Part shown: piece by piece, positions 8,418 to 16,313 of the stretch
How positions within the stretch are numbered: position 1 is the first letter of the stretch
How the letters are laid out: every line of letters begins with the position of its first letter
NCBI RefSeq assembly: GCF_000238375.3
Contig: NZ_AHBZ03000027.1
Location: forward strand, 434,001 to 498,000
Source of the DNA: Pseudoalteromonas citrea
GTDB taxonomy: Bacteria; Pseudomonadota; Gammaproteobacteria; Enterobacterales; Alteromonadaceae
DNA: 64,000 bases
Direction: 5' to 3'
Made by a program: the position numbers and the translations under genes
Notes under the pieces: generated by a model
Seen by the model: the letters and a program-made list of their open reading frames with translations, nothing else
Told to the model about the DNA's origin: nothing
Databases searched by the model: none

Positions 8418-9782
8418 ATGTATTCTCCTGAAGTATGTCAACAAGCACGAAAAAGTCGAGACCATCGTTTTGATGGGTTGTTTTTTGTCGCTGTCAAAAG
8501 TACCGGTATTTATTGTCGGCCTATTTGCCCAGCTCCTACTGCACACGAAAAAAATGTGGCTTATTATGAACATGCATATCATGCTGCTGAAGCTGGTTTT
8601 AGACCATGTATACGATGCAGGCCTGACTCTGCACCGGGCAGCTATGCATGGTTAGGTGTTGAGACAACCGCGGTCAGAGCGAAAAAACTCATTGACGAAG
8701 GAGTATTGAGTGGTATTTCTGTTAAGAGACTAGCTGATAGACTTGGGATCTCACAGCGCTATTTAAATACGCTATTTAAAAAGTATTATGGAACAAGCCC
8801 CAAGCAATACGGATTATACAAGCAGTGTGACTTAGCAAAACAATTGCTGCAACAAACCCACTTACCCGTATCACAAGTAGCCTTTGCCAGTGGTTTTAAC
8901 TCTTTACGTCGATTTAATGATGCCTTTGCTAAGTTATTCTTATTGAGTCCGAGCCAGTTTCGCAAAGAGCGTCATATATCTGATACGCCAATAACCTTAT
9001 CTATGGCATTTAGACCCCCCTATAATTGGGCAGCATTACATAAATTTTTAAGTGTACGGTTGATTGAGCCTATCGAGTGGCTTACTGAGCTAAGCTATGG
9101 CAGAACATTCTCCTTGTTGGGTTATAGTGGTTCATTTACCGCGCACTTTGATGAAACATGCCATAATTTTAAGGTTGAAATTAACATCAGTGATATTAGA
9201 GGGTTGCACCTTATCGTCGCTAATATTCGTCGGGTTCTAGATTTAGATGCGGATCCTGACTTTATTAATCATCATCTGACGCAGAGCTTACCAGCGGATA
9301 CAGCACTGGTAAAAGGGTTACGATTACCTGGCATTTGGGACCCTTTTGAAGCAGGAATAAGGGCCGTTTTGGGTCAACAAGTCAGCGTTAAAGCCGCTAA
9401 AAATTTATTGTGTAAGCTTGTAGAGCATAAAGGTGGAAAAAGTGATTATGCAGAGGCATTATTTCCAGACGCGGAATCACTGCAATTTTGTGACTTTGAT
9501 TTTTTCAAAATGCCGGGCGCTCGAAAAAAGGCGCTTCAGAGTTTAGCGCAGTATTATGTGCAACATCCAGACAATGACAATCTAGATACTTGGCTTACAA
9601 TAAAGGGCATTGGCCCTTGGACGGTTGACTATGCCAAAATGCGAGGTCAAAGCAATCCCGATATTTATCTAGCGGGGGATTTGGGTGTTAAAAAAGCGTT
9701 TACATCGTTTGGGAATATAGATACAGATAAATGTGCACCTTTTAGGAGTTATCTTACATTTCAACTGTGGAGTACACTTTAA
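8418..9782 (+). CDS. Ada-AlkA fusion: methyl-responsive regulator and 3-methyladenine DNA glycosylase
   Basis: 454 residues from ATG 8418; ATG 8388 would add ten residues that related proteins usually lack. Domains in order: Ada metal-binding methyl-acceptor domain (GIYCRPICPA and CIRCRP supply four cysteines), AraC-type HTH (GISQRYLNTLFKKY, AFASGFNSLRRFNDAF), AlkA N-terminal domain, and HhH-GPD glycosylase with the hairpin IKGIGPWTVDYAKMR and catalytic Asp in LAGDLGVKKA. It senses DNA methyl-phosphotriesters, activates alkylation-repair genes and excises alkylated bases. It is followed by a separate periplasmic protein gene; no ogt or alkB is beside it. Confidence 0.92.
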   Translation: MYSPEVCQQARKSRDHRFDGLFFVAVKSTGIYCRPICPAPTAHEKNVAYYEHAYHAAEAGFRPCIRCRPDSAPGSYAWLGVETTAVRAKKLIDEGVLSGISVKRLADRLGISQRYLNTLFKKYYGTSPKQYGLYKQCDLAKQLLQQTHLPVSQVAFASGFNSLRRFNDAFAKLFLLSPSQFRKERHISDTPITLSMAFRPPYNWAALHKFLSVRLIEPIEWLTELSYGRTFSLLGYSGSFTAHFDETCHNFKVEINISDIRGLHLIVANIRRVLDLDADPDFINHHLTQSLPADTALVKGLRLPGIWDPFEAGIRAVLGQQVSVKAAKNLLCKLVEHKGGKSDYAEALFPDAESLQFCDFDFFKMPGARKKALQSLAQYYVQHPDNDNLDTWLTIKGIGPWTVDYAKMRGQSNPDIYLAGDLGVKKAFTSFGNIDTDKCAPFRSYLTFQLWSTL

Positions 9783-9855
9783 TTTAGTGATTAACCCATA
9801 GGGCAGTAGAGCAAAGTTGATTTACTTGAGTATACTGTAATGAGCGAATGATGTT

Positions 9856-10647
9856 ATGGATATGATTTTGTTATTACGTAGTCTGGTTTACGCAGTTATT
9901 ACTGTGAGCTCATCGGTGTGTTTTGGTGTTGAGATGACATTTTGTTATGAAGACAAAGAGTTGTCTCCGGCCTATATGGGAAATGGGCAAGGCATTCCAA
10001 TAAAAAATCCTGGTGCTGCGATTGAAATTTTACGGCAAGTGGACTCACAGTTGCCGGAAATTAGCATTAAATATGTACGTAAGCCGTGGCAACGCTGTTT
10101 GCATGAATTGAAAAAGAATAAAGTACATGCAGTGATAGCCAGCTATAGATTGGGGCGAACACAGTTTATGCAGTACCCAATGAAAGCCGACGCAACTATT
10201 AATCCAGCTATGGCAATTAGTCGGTTTGGTCGCTGTTTGGTGGGAAAGCCGCTTTTTTATCAACATATGATGCAAAAAGATAAGACATTCACGTTAGCGA
10301 TTCCTACGGGGTATTCAGCAGCCTCGAGTTTAGATGCGAAGCGATTCGCGATAGTAAATACCAGTTCTCAAGCCCAGTCTTATGATTTAGTTATGAAAGA
10401 TGTAGTTGATGGTACGATTGGGTTGTGTTTGATTAATGGCGAAAAAGTACGTGCGTACCCTTATTCACATGAGCTTGTATCAGTTTACCCGCCGTTTGAT
10501 ATGAGTTATGGCTTTTTAACTTTTTCAAAAGCATTTTTTGCCGATAATAGGCCTGAAATTGAAGCGCTTTGGTCGTTACTAGCCACGATGCCTGTTGCTG
10601 AGTTTTATTTAGAATACCTAGAAATGGATGATGGTGCATTGGAATAA
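9856..10647 (+). CDS. Periplasmic solute-binding protein, family 3-like, orphan
   Basis: 263 residues with a signal peptide (LVYAVITVSSSVCFGVE). The mature part has the family 3 pattern: an early Tyr in TFCYEDKELSP, GAAIEIL, and KPWQRCLHELKKNKVHAVIASYRLGR. Such proteins bind amino acids or similar small solutes. No ABC permease or ATPase gene is adjacent, so it is an orphan that may serve a sensor or a remote transporter. The genes on both sides (ada-alkA and tdk) are unrelated. Ligand unknown. Confidence 0.7.
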   Translation: MDMILLLRSLVYAVITVSSSVCFGVEMTFCYEDKELSPAYMGNGQGIPIKNPGAAIEILRQVDSQLPEISIKYVRKPWQRCLHELKKNKVHAVIASYRLGRTQFMQYPMKADATINPAMAISRFGRCLVGKPLFYQHMMQKDKTFTLAIPTGYSAASSLDAKRFAIVNTSSQAQSYDLVMKDVVDGTIGLCLINGEKVRAYPYSHELVSVYPPFDMSYGFLTFSKAFFADNRPEIEALWSLLATMPVAEFYLEYLEMDDGALE

Positions 10648-10717
10648 ATACACCGTAGAAAATTTTACAGAGGTTGGGTAGACTACAGCCAATTTCTATA
10701 TTTGATAACGGTTTGGT

Positions 10718-11299
10718 ATGGCTCAACTCTATTTTTATTATTCAGCTATGAACGCTGGTAAATCGACTACCTTGTTACAATCTGCGTTTAATTATCGAGA
10801 ACGTGGTATGAACCCTTTCATATTAACCGCCGCAATCGATAATCGAGAACAAGTCGGTAAAGTTGCCTCTAGAATCGGCTTACAAGCTGATGCTCATATT
10901 TATGCCAGTGATACTGACTTACATACGCTGATAAAAAATAATCATGAACAGGCAAAGCTAGATTGTATTTTGGTTGATGAATGTCAGTTTTTAACTAAGC
11001 AGCAGGTTGATGAGTTAACCGATGTAGTGGACAATTTAGGGATCCCCGCATTGTGCTATGGACTAAGAACAGACTTTAGAGGTGAGCTATTCGAGGGGTC
11101 ACAGTACCTGTTGGCGTGGGCTGATAAATTAATTGAGTTAAAAACTATCTGCCACTGTGGTAGAAAAGCTAACCGCGTGTTACGGACGGATGAATATGGA
11201 AAAGCCATAGCTGATGGGGCACAAGTTGAAATAGGCGGTAATGACCGATATGTGTCAGTGTGCCGCATGCATTATAAGGAGGCGTTAAATCAAGTTTAA
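10718..11299 (+). CDS. tdk: Thymidine kinase
   Basis: 193 residues, a normal length for type II thymidine kinase. It phosphorylates thymidine to dTMP in the cytoplasm as part of nucleoside salvage. P-loop [11 protein letters not shown] near residues 9-19, Walker B-like VDECQF, lasso-region Tyr in [10 protein letters not shown], and a zinc site from CHCGRK plus C-x2-H at CRMHY. A terminator-like hairpin follows 21 bp after the stop. Confidence 0.96.
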   Translation: MAQLYFYYSAMNAGKSTTLLQSAFNYRERGMNPFILTAAIDNREQVGKVASRIGLQADAHIYASDTDLHTLIKNNHEQAKLDCILVDECQFLTKQQVDELTDVVDNLGIPALCYGLRTDFRGELFEGSQYLLAWADKLIELKTICHCGRKANRVLRTDEYGKAIADGAQVEIGGNDRYVSVCRMHYKEALNQV

Positions 11300-11320
11300 A
11301 ACTTGAAAAATAGTGTTATT

Positions 11321-11356
11321 AAGCCCAAGCTTAGGGGTAAAACTCGTTGGGCTTTT
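11321..11356 (+). terminator. Terminator-like hairpin after tdk, abutting the next start codon
   Basis: AAGCCCAA (11321-11328) pairs with TTGGGCTT (11347-11354), followed by TT and then ATG 11357. The loop contains AGGGG (11333-11337). It may end tdk transcription, gate the next gene, or both. Confidence 0.65.
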
Positions 11357-12763
11357 ATGAATAATCAAAATGAACCACTGGCTTTGTTCAGCAGTGAGCC
11401 TACCCCACATAAATCGCATTCAGCAAACGATAATGATTTAGAACCATGGCTAATTTTAATTGTTGATGATGATGAGTCAGTTCATCAGTTGTCTACTTTG
11501 GTTTTAAGAAGTTATCAATTTGAGCAACGCGCTCTAAAGTTATTACACGCTTATAGTAAAGTTGAAGCGCTTACCATATTGCAAGACTGCCCAGATATCG
11601 CATTAGTATTACTTGATGTCATTATGGAAACAAATGAAGCTGGATTAGAATGCGCTCAAGAAATTAGACAAAACTTGTGTAACGAGACTGTCAGAATCGT
11701 ACTTAGAACGGGTCAGCCGGGCTCAATTCCAGAGCATGAGCTGATGCTCAAGTATGATATTAATGATTATAAAACCAAAACAGAGTTAACGAAAGAGCGT
11801 TTGTATACCGTGATTACCGCGTCGTTACGCTCATACGAACATTTAGTTAAATTAGCAAACATGGCAGAAAAACTAGCTTCATTTAATGAAGAGCTGGAAG
11901 AATGTGTTGCTATACGGACCAATGAGTTAGAGCAACGTAATACCGCACTTTTGGTCGCACAACAGAAAATAGATGCGCAGCAACAGGTATTGGTCCAGCA
12001 AGAAAAGCTAGCATCAGTCGGACAGTTAGCAGCAGGGATAGCGCATGAAATTAACAATCCGTTAAGTGCTATTAGTAGTAATAATGAATTTATTTCTGAA
12101 CACTTTGATAAATTAAATAGCGCTTGGTCGCAGTTGCGTTTGGTTACACAAGAGCATCAAGAACTCACCAAGCTTGTCAGTGAAATAGAGTGGCAGTTTG
12201 ATTTACTCTGGATAGAAACTGAAAGCCAAGATTTAGTGAATGAAACTAAGCAGGGGTTAACTCGGATCGCGAATATAGTTAAAGATCTCAATGTCTTTAC
12301 TAATTCAAGCCAGCAAGTTACCTCTGGCAATTATATTGAAGAGGTATTAAATACCGTGCTTGGGGAACTAAACATTGAGTTATCAGCATCATTTAGAATG
12401 CACATTGAGTGTGACGATGCTTTCAATGCAGCCCCTGATTTGTTAAGCCAAGCATTGAGCTGTATCGTAAAAAATGCCCTCGAATCACAGTGCAGCATTA
12501 ATCACCGAGTTGAAATTTCTGCAAAACGTAAAGAGCGGTGTTTGGAGATAGCTATCATAGATAGGGGCTGTGGAATTCCTGCTGACAGCATCCATCAAAT
12601 ATTTGATCCATTTTATACCTCTAAGCCCATAGGCTCAGCGACAGGGCTTGGTTTAACTATTGCCAACTCGATTGTGAAAAGCCATAACGGAAATATTCAC
12701 GTTGAGAGCAAAGTGGACTTTGGCAGCACTTTCACCGTTATATTTCCATTTTGGGAAAATTGA
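11357..12763 (+). CDS. Receiver-histidine kinase protein
   Basis: 468 residues from ATG 11357; an upstream TTG at 11303 would force translation through the hairpin. A receiver domain comes first (VDDDES acidic cluster, phospho-acceptor in ALVLLDVIM), then a coiled-coil region, a HisKA domain (LAAGIAHEINNPLSAI, phospho-acceptor His) and HATPase_c (NALESQ, DRGCGIP, TGLGLTIANSIV). No membrane segments or signal peptide are seen, so it is cytoplasmic. N-terminal receivers usually take phosphate from another kinase, so it probably acts inside a phosphorelay. Input and target are not evident from the neighbours. Confidence 0.9.
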   Translation: MNNQNEPLALFSSEPTPHKSHSANDNDLEPWLILIVDDDESVHQLSTLVLRSYQFEQRALKLLHAYSKVEALTILQDCPDIALVLLDVIMETNEAGLECAQEIRQNLCNETVRIVLRTGQPGSIPEHELMLKYDINDYKTKTELTKERLYTVITASLRSYEHLVKLANMAEKLASFNEELEECVAIRTNELEQRNTALLVAQQKIDAQQQVLVQQEKLASVGQLAAGIAHEINNPLSAISSNNEFISEHFDKLNSAWSQLRLVTQEHQELTKLVSEIEWQFDLLWIETESQDLVNETKQGLTRIANIVKDLNVFTNSSQQVTSGNYIEEVLNTVLGELNIELSASFRMHIECDDAFNAAPDLLSQALSCIVKNALESQCSINHRVEISAKRKERCLEIAIIDRGCGIPADSIHQIFDPFYTSKPIGSATGLGLTIANSIVKSHNGNIHVESKVDFGSTFTVIFPFWEN

Positions 12764-12777
12764 TAGCTAATTATTCG

Positions 12778-12810
12778 GCCTTATATTCATAAGTTAATGA
12801 ATAAAAGGCC
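12778..12810. terminator. Hairpin between convergent genes
   Basis: GGCCTT (12778-12783) pairs with AAGGCC (12805-12810), and inside it ATTCAT (12786-12791) pairs with ATGAAT (12797-12802). It lies between the kinase and rlmF 3' ends; no strong T-run on either strand. Confidence 0.5.
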
Positions 12811-12849
12811 ACTAGTATATCAGCACGGGAAGGTGTACTGTCGCTCTCA

Positions 12850-13767
12850 TTAATTATGTAATGTTCGGCGTTGCGCTTGGGTCATGAAAGACCATGCTAA
12901 AAATCGGCTTTGCTTCTGCCCTTGTGCCATTTTTATAACTTTTATTTCAATAGGTTGTACTGTTTTAAGTGCTTTTTTGAGGGGCTGTAAATTGTCTTTA
13001 TTTGATACCAAGGAGGTAAACCAGCCGCATTGTTGTGAGTATAATTTACTTTCACGGATCATTGTTTTTATGAAGCGTAACTCTCCGCCTTCACACCAAA
13101 GTTCGGGGGCGTGACCGCCAAAGTTTAGTGATTTAGGTGGTGCTTTTTTGAGGTTTTTCCACTTTCGTGCGGTGCCTGTTTGTGCAGCTTGCTCACTACT
13201 ATGAAACGGAGGATTACACATGCTAAAGCTGAGTACATCAGCTGAAGATAGTATATTTTCAAAAATGAAGTGAGGGTTGGTTTGATGGCGTACTTCAACA
13301 TTTAGTTTGTTAGCTGAGCAAATGGTTTGTGCACTTTTCACAGCTTTTAAATTAATGTCTGATCCAATAAAGTGCCAGTTGTACTCAGAGCAACCCAATA
13401 AAGGGTATATGACATTGGCGCCAGTACCAATGTCGAGCCCTTTGATATTTTTATGTTTAATATCCATATCATTGGCCAATAAGTCAGCAATGCCATGAAT
13501 ATAGTCAGCACGACCAGGTACAGGTGGGCAAAGAAACTCATCTGCAATGTCCCAGTGTTCAATATTATAATGATGTTTAAGTAAAGCTTTATTTAACGCC
13601 TTTACTGCCGCTTTATTGGTAAAATCAATACTGGTGTCACCCCTAGGCGTCACTGTTGTATATTTTGATAGGGCAGGTAATGCCGAGACTAAGGATTCAA
13701 AGTGATAGCCTTGCTTATGTTTGTTTCGTGAGTGCATAAAAGTTCTGACTTGGAATGTTGATGCCAT
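12850..13767 (-). CDS. rlmF: 23S rRNA m6A1618 methyltransferase RlmF
   Basis: 305 residues, normal length. SAM-dependent enzyme that methylates N6 of A1618 of 23S rRNA. It has the family signature FLCPPVPGRADYIH, a SAM-binding motif I (GLDIGTGANVIYP) and the amino-methyltransferase motif IV CNPPFHSS. The N-terminal HSRNKHKQGYHFESL matches the family. An internal Met 11 residues in is a possible alternative start. The gene faces the kinase gene and diverges from the alpha/beta hydrolase gene. Confidence 0.95.
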   Translation of the reverse strand: MASTFQVRTFMHSRNKHKQGYHFESLVSALPALSKYTTVTPRGDTSIDFTNKAAVKALNKALLKHHYNIEHWDIADEFLCPPVPGRADYIHGIADLLANDMDIKHKNIKGLDIGTGANVIYPLLGCSEYNWHFIGSDINLKAVKSAQTICSANKLNVEVRHQTNPHFIFENILSSADVLSFSMCNPPFHSSEQAAQTGTARKWKNLKKAPPKSLNFGGHAPELWCEGGELRFIKTMIRESKLYSQQCGWFTSLVSNKDNLQPLKKALKTVQPIEIKVIKMAQGQKQSRFLAWSFMTQAQRRTLHN

Positions 13768-13888
13768 TATAGCGAAATCATAGGTGGCTCGCCTAGTATT
13801 GAATTAATGTTGGCGTTAGCATGCTGTTGCTGGAATAAAAAACAACTGGTACGATGAGGTGGGTGTCAATTATAACAATGAATGAATA

Positions 13889-14809
13889 ATGATAAAACAA
13901 AGCTCTCTGCATACTCAATTAAACGACAATCAAACATTACATTTACGTCATATTTATCAAGAAGGCGCGAAAGGTCCAAGTGTATTTTTCATGCATGGTG
14001 CAGTTGAAAATGGCAAGATTTTCTATTCAGTAAAAAATAAAGGACTTGCGCCATTTTTAGCCTCTCACGGCTTTCACTGCTACGTAGCAGATTTAAGAGG
14101 GCGCGGGGAAAGCTTACCTGCCATATCGGCACACTCAGACTATGGTCAAAGTGAGTCAATTCTAGAAGACTTGCCAGCAATGTTGAATTTTATTGAGCAA
14201 CATCACGGAGATTTCCCCAAATACTGGATAGCACACTCTTGGGGTGGCGTGCTTATGAACAGTTATTTTGCTCGTTTTCCTGACACGATAAGTAAAGTGG
14301 CGTCATGCGTGTATTTCGGGTCTAAGCGCAGTTTGTATAATCATCATATTAGTAAGTATTTTCAGGCCAACTTGCTTTGGTTCGGAATTGCTCATTTATA
14401 CACAAAAAAACATGGTTATTTACCTGCAAAGTCACTGAAATGGGGGAGTGACAATGAGACAAAAAAATCTCATAGACAAAGTGCGCAATGGGCTAAAAGA
14501 GCGCCTTGGGTAGACAGTGATGATGGGTTTGATTATGCACAGAAGCTAATAAATAAAGTGCTGCCGCCGACACTACATGTTGCAGGGGTTAGTGACAAAG
14601 CATTGGCACAGCCTATCGATATTCAAAGGTTTATTGATGAATCTGGGTGTGGCGTGCAAAAACTGTCTATATATGGGCGTCAATATGGCCATAAACATGA
14701 TTATGGCCATATTGACATGTTAACGCATAAATATGCTTGTCATGATCAGTTTAAGGATCTGTTGTCGTGGTTTGAGATGTATGATCAGCCGGAAGAATTG
14801 TTGACATAA
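13889..14809 (+). CDS. Alpha/beta hydrolase
   Basis: 306 residues. The fold signature is clear: oxyanion-side FMHGAVENG, strand and turn DLRGRGES, nucleophile elbow AHSWGG (Ser), and a C-terminal GHIDML for the catalytic His. No signal peptide, so cytoplasmic. Substrate cannot be told; esterase, lipase-like or thioesterase are all possible. Its last 59 bp overlap the 3' end of the convergent TPR-sulfotransferase gene. Confidence 0.85.
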   Translation: MIKQSSLHTQLNDNQTLHLRHIYQEGAKGPSVFFMHGAVENGKIFYSVKNKGLAPFLASHGFHCYVADLRGRGESLPAISAHSDYGQSESILEDLPAMLNFIEQHHGDFPKYWIAHSWGGVLMNSYFARFPDTISKVASCVYFGSKRSLYNHHISKYFQANLLWFGIAHLYTKKHGYLPAKSLKWGSDNETKKSHRQSAQWAKRAPWVDSDDGFDYAQKLINKVLPPTLHVAGVSDKALAQPIDIQRFIDESGCGVQKLSIYGRQYGHKHDYGHIDMLTHKYACHDQFKDLLSWFEMYDQPEELLT

Positions 14810-16217
14810 GCTTTTCGTAATTGCGCCAATTAGAGCGTGGTGCCTGATTAAGTGGTTGCCTGACTTGTGCCTTGCTTAATGTATTTACTTTGTGGCGTGC
14901 CTTATGAAACTCTAAACATTCAGGTTGAAACTCTTGGTACATGAAGTTTAAGACTTTACGGATCTCAAGTGCTGGTTCATCTAGTAAATCTTCGTAACTT
15001 AGGCTGTATATATTGCGGGGTATCTTTGTTTTGAAATGCGACATGATATCGTCATGGAAGTGTGCATACGACTGGAACTCAGTAAGTGAACAAAAATAGG
15101 GTTCATTCTCGGCAAAGTGATTACTGAAAACTGACCATGCAGTGGCGTTAAAGCTGCGTGTTAGATGTATAACACGTGCATCAGGGAATAATTTATATAT
15201 TAACCCTATATTTTGAAAGTTTGCCGGTAGCTTGTTTATCACTACTTGCTCGCCTACTCGAAGCTTTTTAACTTCGTCGATATATAACGAACGACAATGG
15301 TCGAGCACGGACGTGGTTAGGTTTTGTAAACAGTCAGGGAATGGTGACTCAGAGCGATGGGTTAAAAAGGGCACTAGCTTGTCACTAATGACTGTACTTT
15401 CGCCCATGCTACCAATATTTGTATGCTGAATGAGCATTTGCTCGAGCAAGGTAGAGCCAGTACGCGGTAGCCCAACAATAAATGTAGGTATAAATGTGGT
15501 ATTAACTTTGTCTAGTGGTGTATTAAAAAACTCAGTATTGCAGTGTGTTTTAATGCTTGAGAAAAATGGCTGCATATATTCAGTTCGAAAGTCACAATAG
15601 TCCAGTTGTGTGCTATTGGCTAGCTTAAAGTAGTCAAACGCTTGATTATAGTCGACTAAACGATGGCAGCATTTTGCAAGCGCATAATACACGACCACCT
15701 TTAGCCGTTTGTTGTCATATTCATTCAGCAGCTCATGTAGTGGCGTTAGATAACCTTCTAAGTCAGCTTTTGGTGCAAGTTGTACTAATTCATAGAGCAT
15801 GAATGCAGTTACGGCACCTTTTGGGCAAGTAATGCCTTTTTCAAAAGTACGTTTGGCGTTGTCAATAAAACCATGATCTAAATAGAACTGGCCCAACTCG
15901 TAATGTGCTTGCGCGTTGTGTCTGGCAACGGTTAATGTGTATTCTAATACCGTTTTAGCATCGACTGGGGAGCCTGCTTCAATAAATGCATCGGCAAGCG
16001 CAAACAATGGATCGAGCATTTTTGGTAAATATTCACAGGCTCTTTTTAAGTAATAAATAGCACTGTCATATTCTTCGAGGCGCATACAGATCCGGCCAAG
16101 GCCAAACAGTGCAGGGCCATTTTTATTGTTTTCTTTTAACACAGCCTTAAACATAAACTCGGCTTCGCGTAATTTATTATCGGCCAATAATTCGTTGGCT
16201 CTTGTTAGTAATAGCAT
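14751..16217 (-). CDS. TPR-containing sulfotransferase
   Basis: 488 residues. The N-terminal half (about 1-220) is made of tetratricopeptide repeats (for example GRICMRLEEYDSAIYYLKRA). The C-terminal half is a PAPS-dependent sulfotransferase: the 5'-phosphosulfate loop GLPRTGSTLLEQ and the 3'-phosphate region VIHLTRSFNATAWS. TPRs probably bind a protein partner or substrate. It lies downstream of a TonB receptor on the same strand with a terminator between, a pairing often met in marine gammaproteobacteria. The acceptor is unknown. Its 3' end overlaps the hydrolase gene by 59 bp. Confidence 0.88.
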   Translation of the reverse strand: MLLLTRANELLADNKLREAEFMFKAVLKENNKNGPALFGLGRICMRLEEYDSAIYYLKRACEYLPKMLDPLFALADAFIEAGSPVDAKTVLEYTLTVARHNAQAHYELGQFYLDHGFIDNAKRTFEKGITCPKGAVTAFMLYELVQLAPKADLEGYLTPLHELLNEYDNKRLKVVVYYALAKCCHRLVDYNQAFDYFKLANSTQLDYCDFRTEYMQPFFSSIKTHCNTEFFNTPLDKVNTTFIPTFIVGLPRTGSTLLEQMLIQHTNIGSMGESTVISDKLVPFLTHRSESPFPDCLQNLTTSVLDHCRSLYIDEVKKLRVGEQVVINKLPANFQNIGLIYKLFPDARVIHLTRSFNATAWSVFSNHFAENEPYFCSLTEFQSYAHFHDDIMSHFKTKIPRNIYSLSYEDLLDEPALEIRKVLNFMYQEFQPECLEFHKARHKVNTLSKAQVRQPLNQAPRSNWRNYEKLMSTILPADHTSQTTTTDP

Positions 16218-16262
16218 ATGGTTTTTACGACGATATAATCCATGATTAGATAATAAAAATAA

Positions 16263-16294
16263 AAAGGCGAAATAGCCAATGCCATTTCGCCTTT
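16263..16294 (-). terminator. Intrinsic terminator of the TonB receptor
   Basis: AAAGGCGAAAT (16263-16273) and ATTTCGCCTTT (16284-16294) form an 11-bp stem; on the minus strand a T-rich tail follows. It separates the receptor from the sulfotransferase gene. Confidence 0.88.
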
Positions 16295-16313
16295 ACTGCT
16301 GGGTTACAGTATA

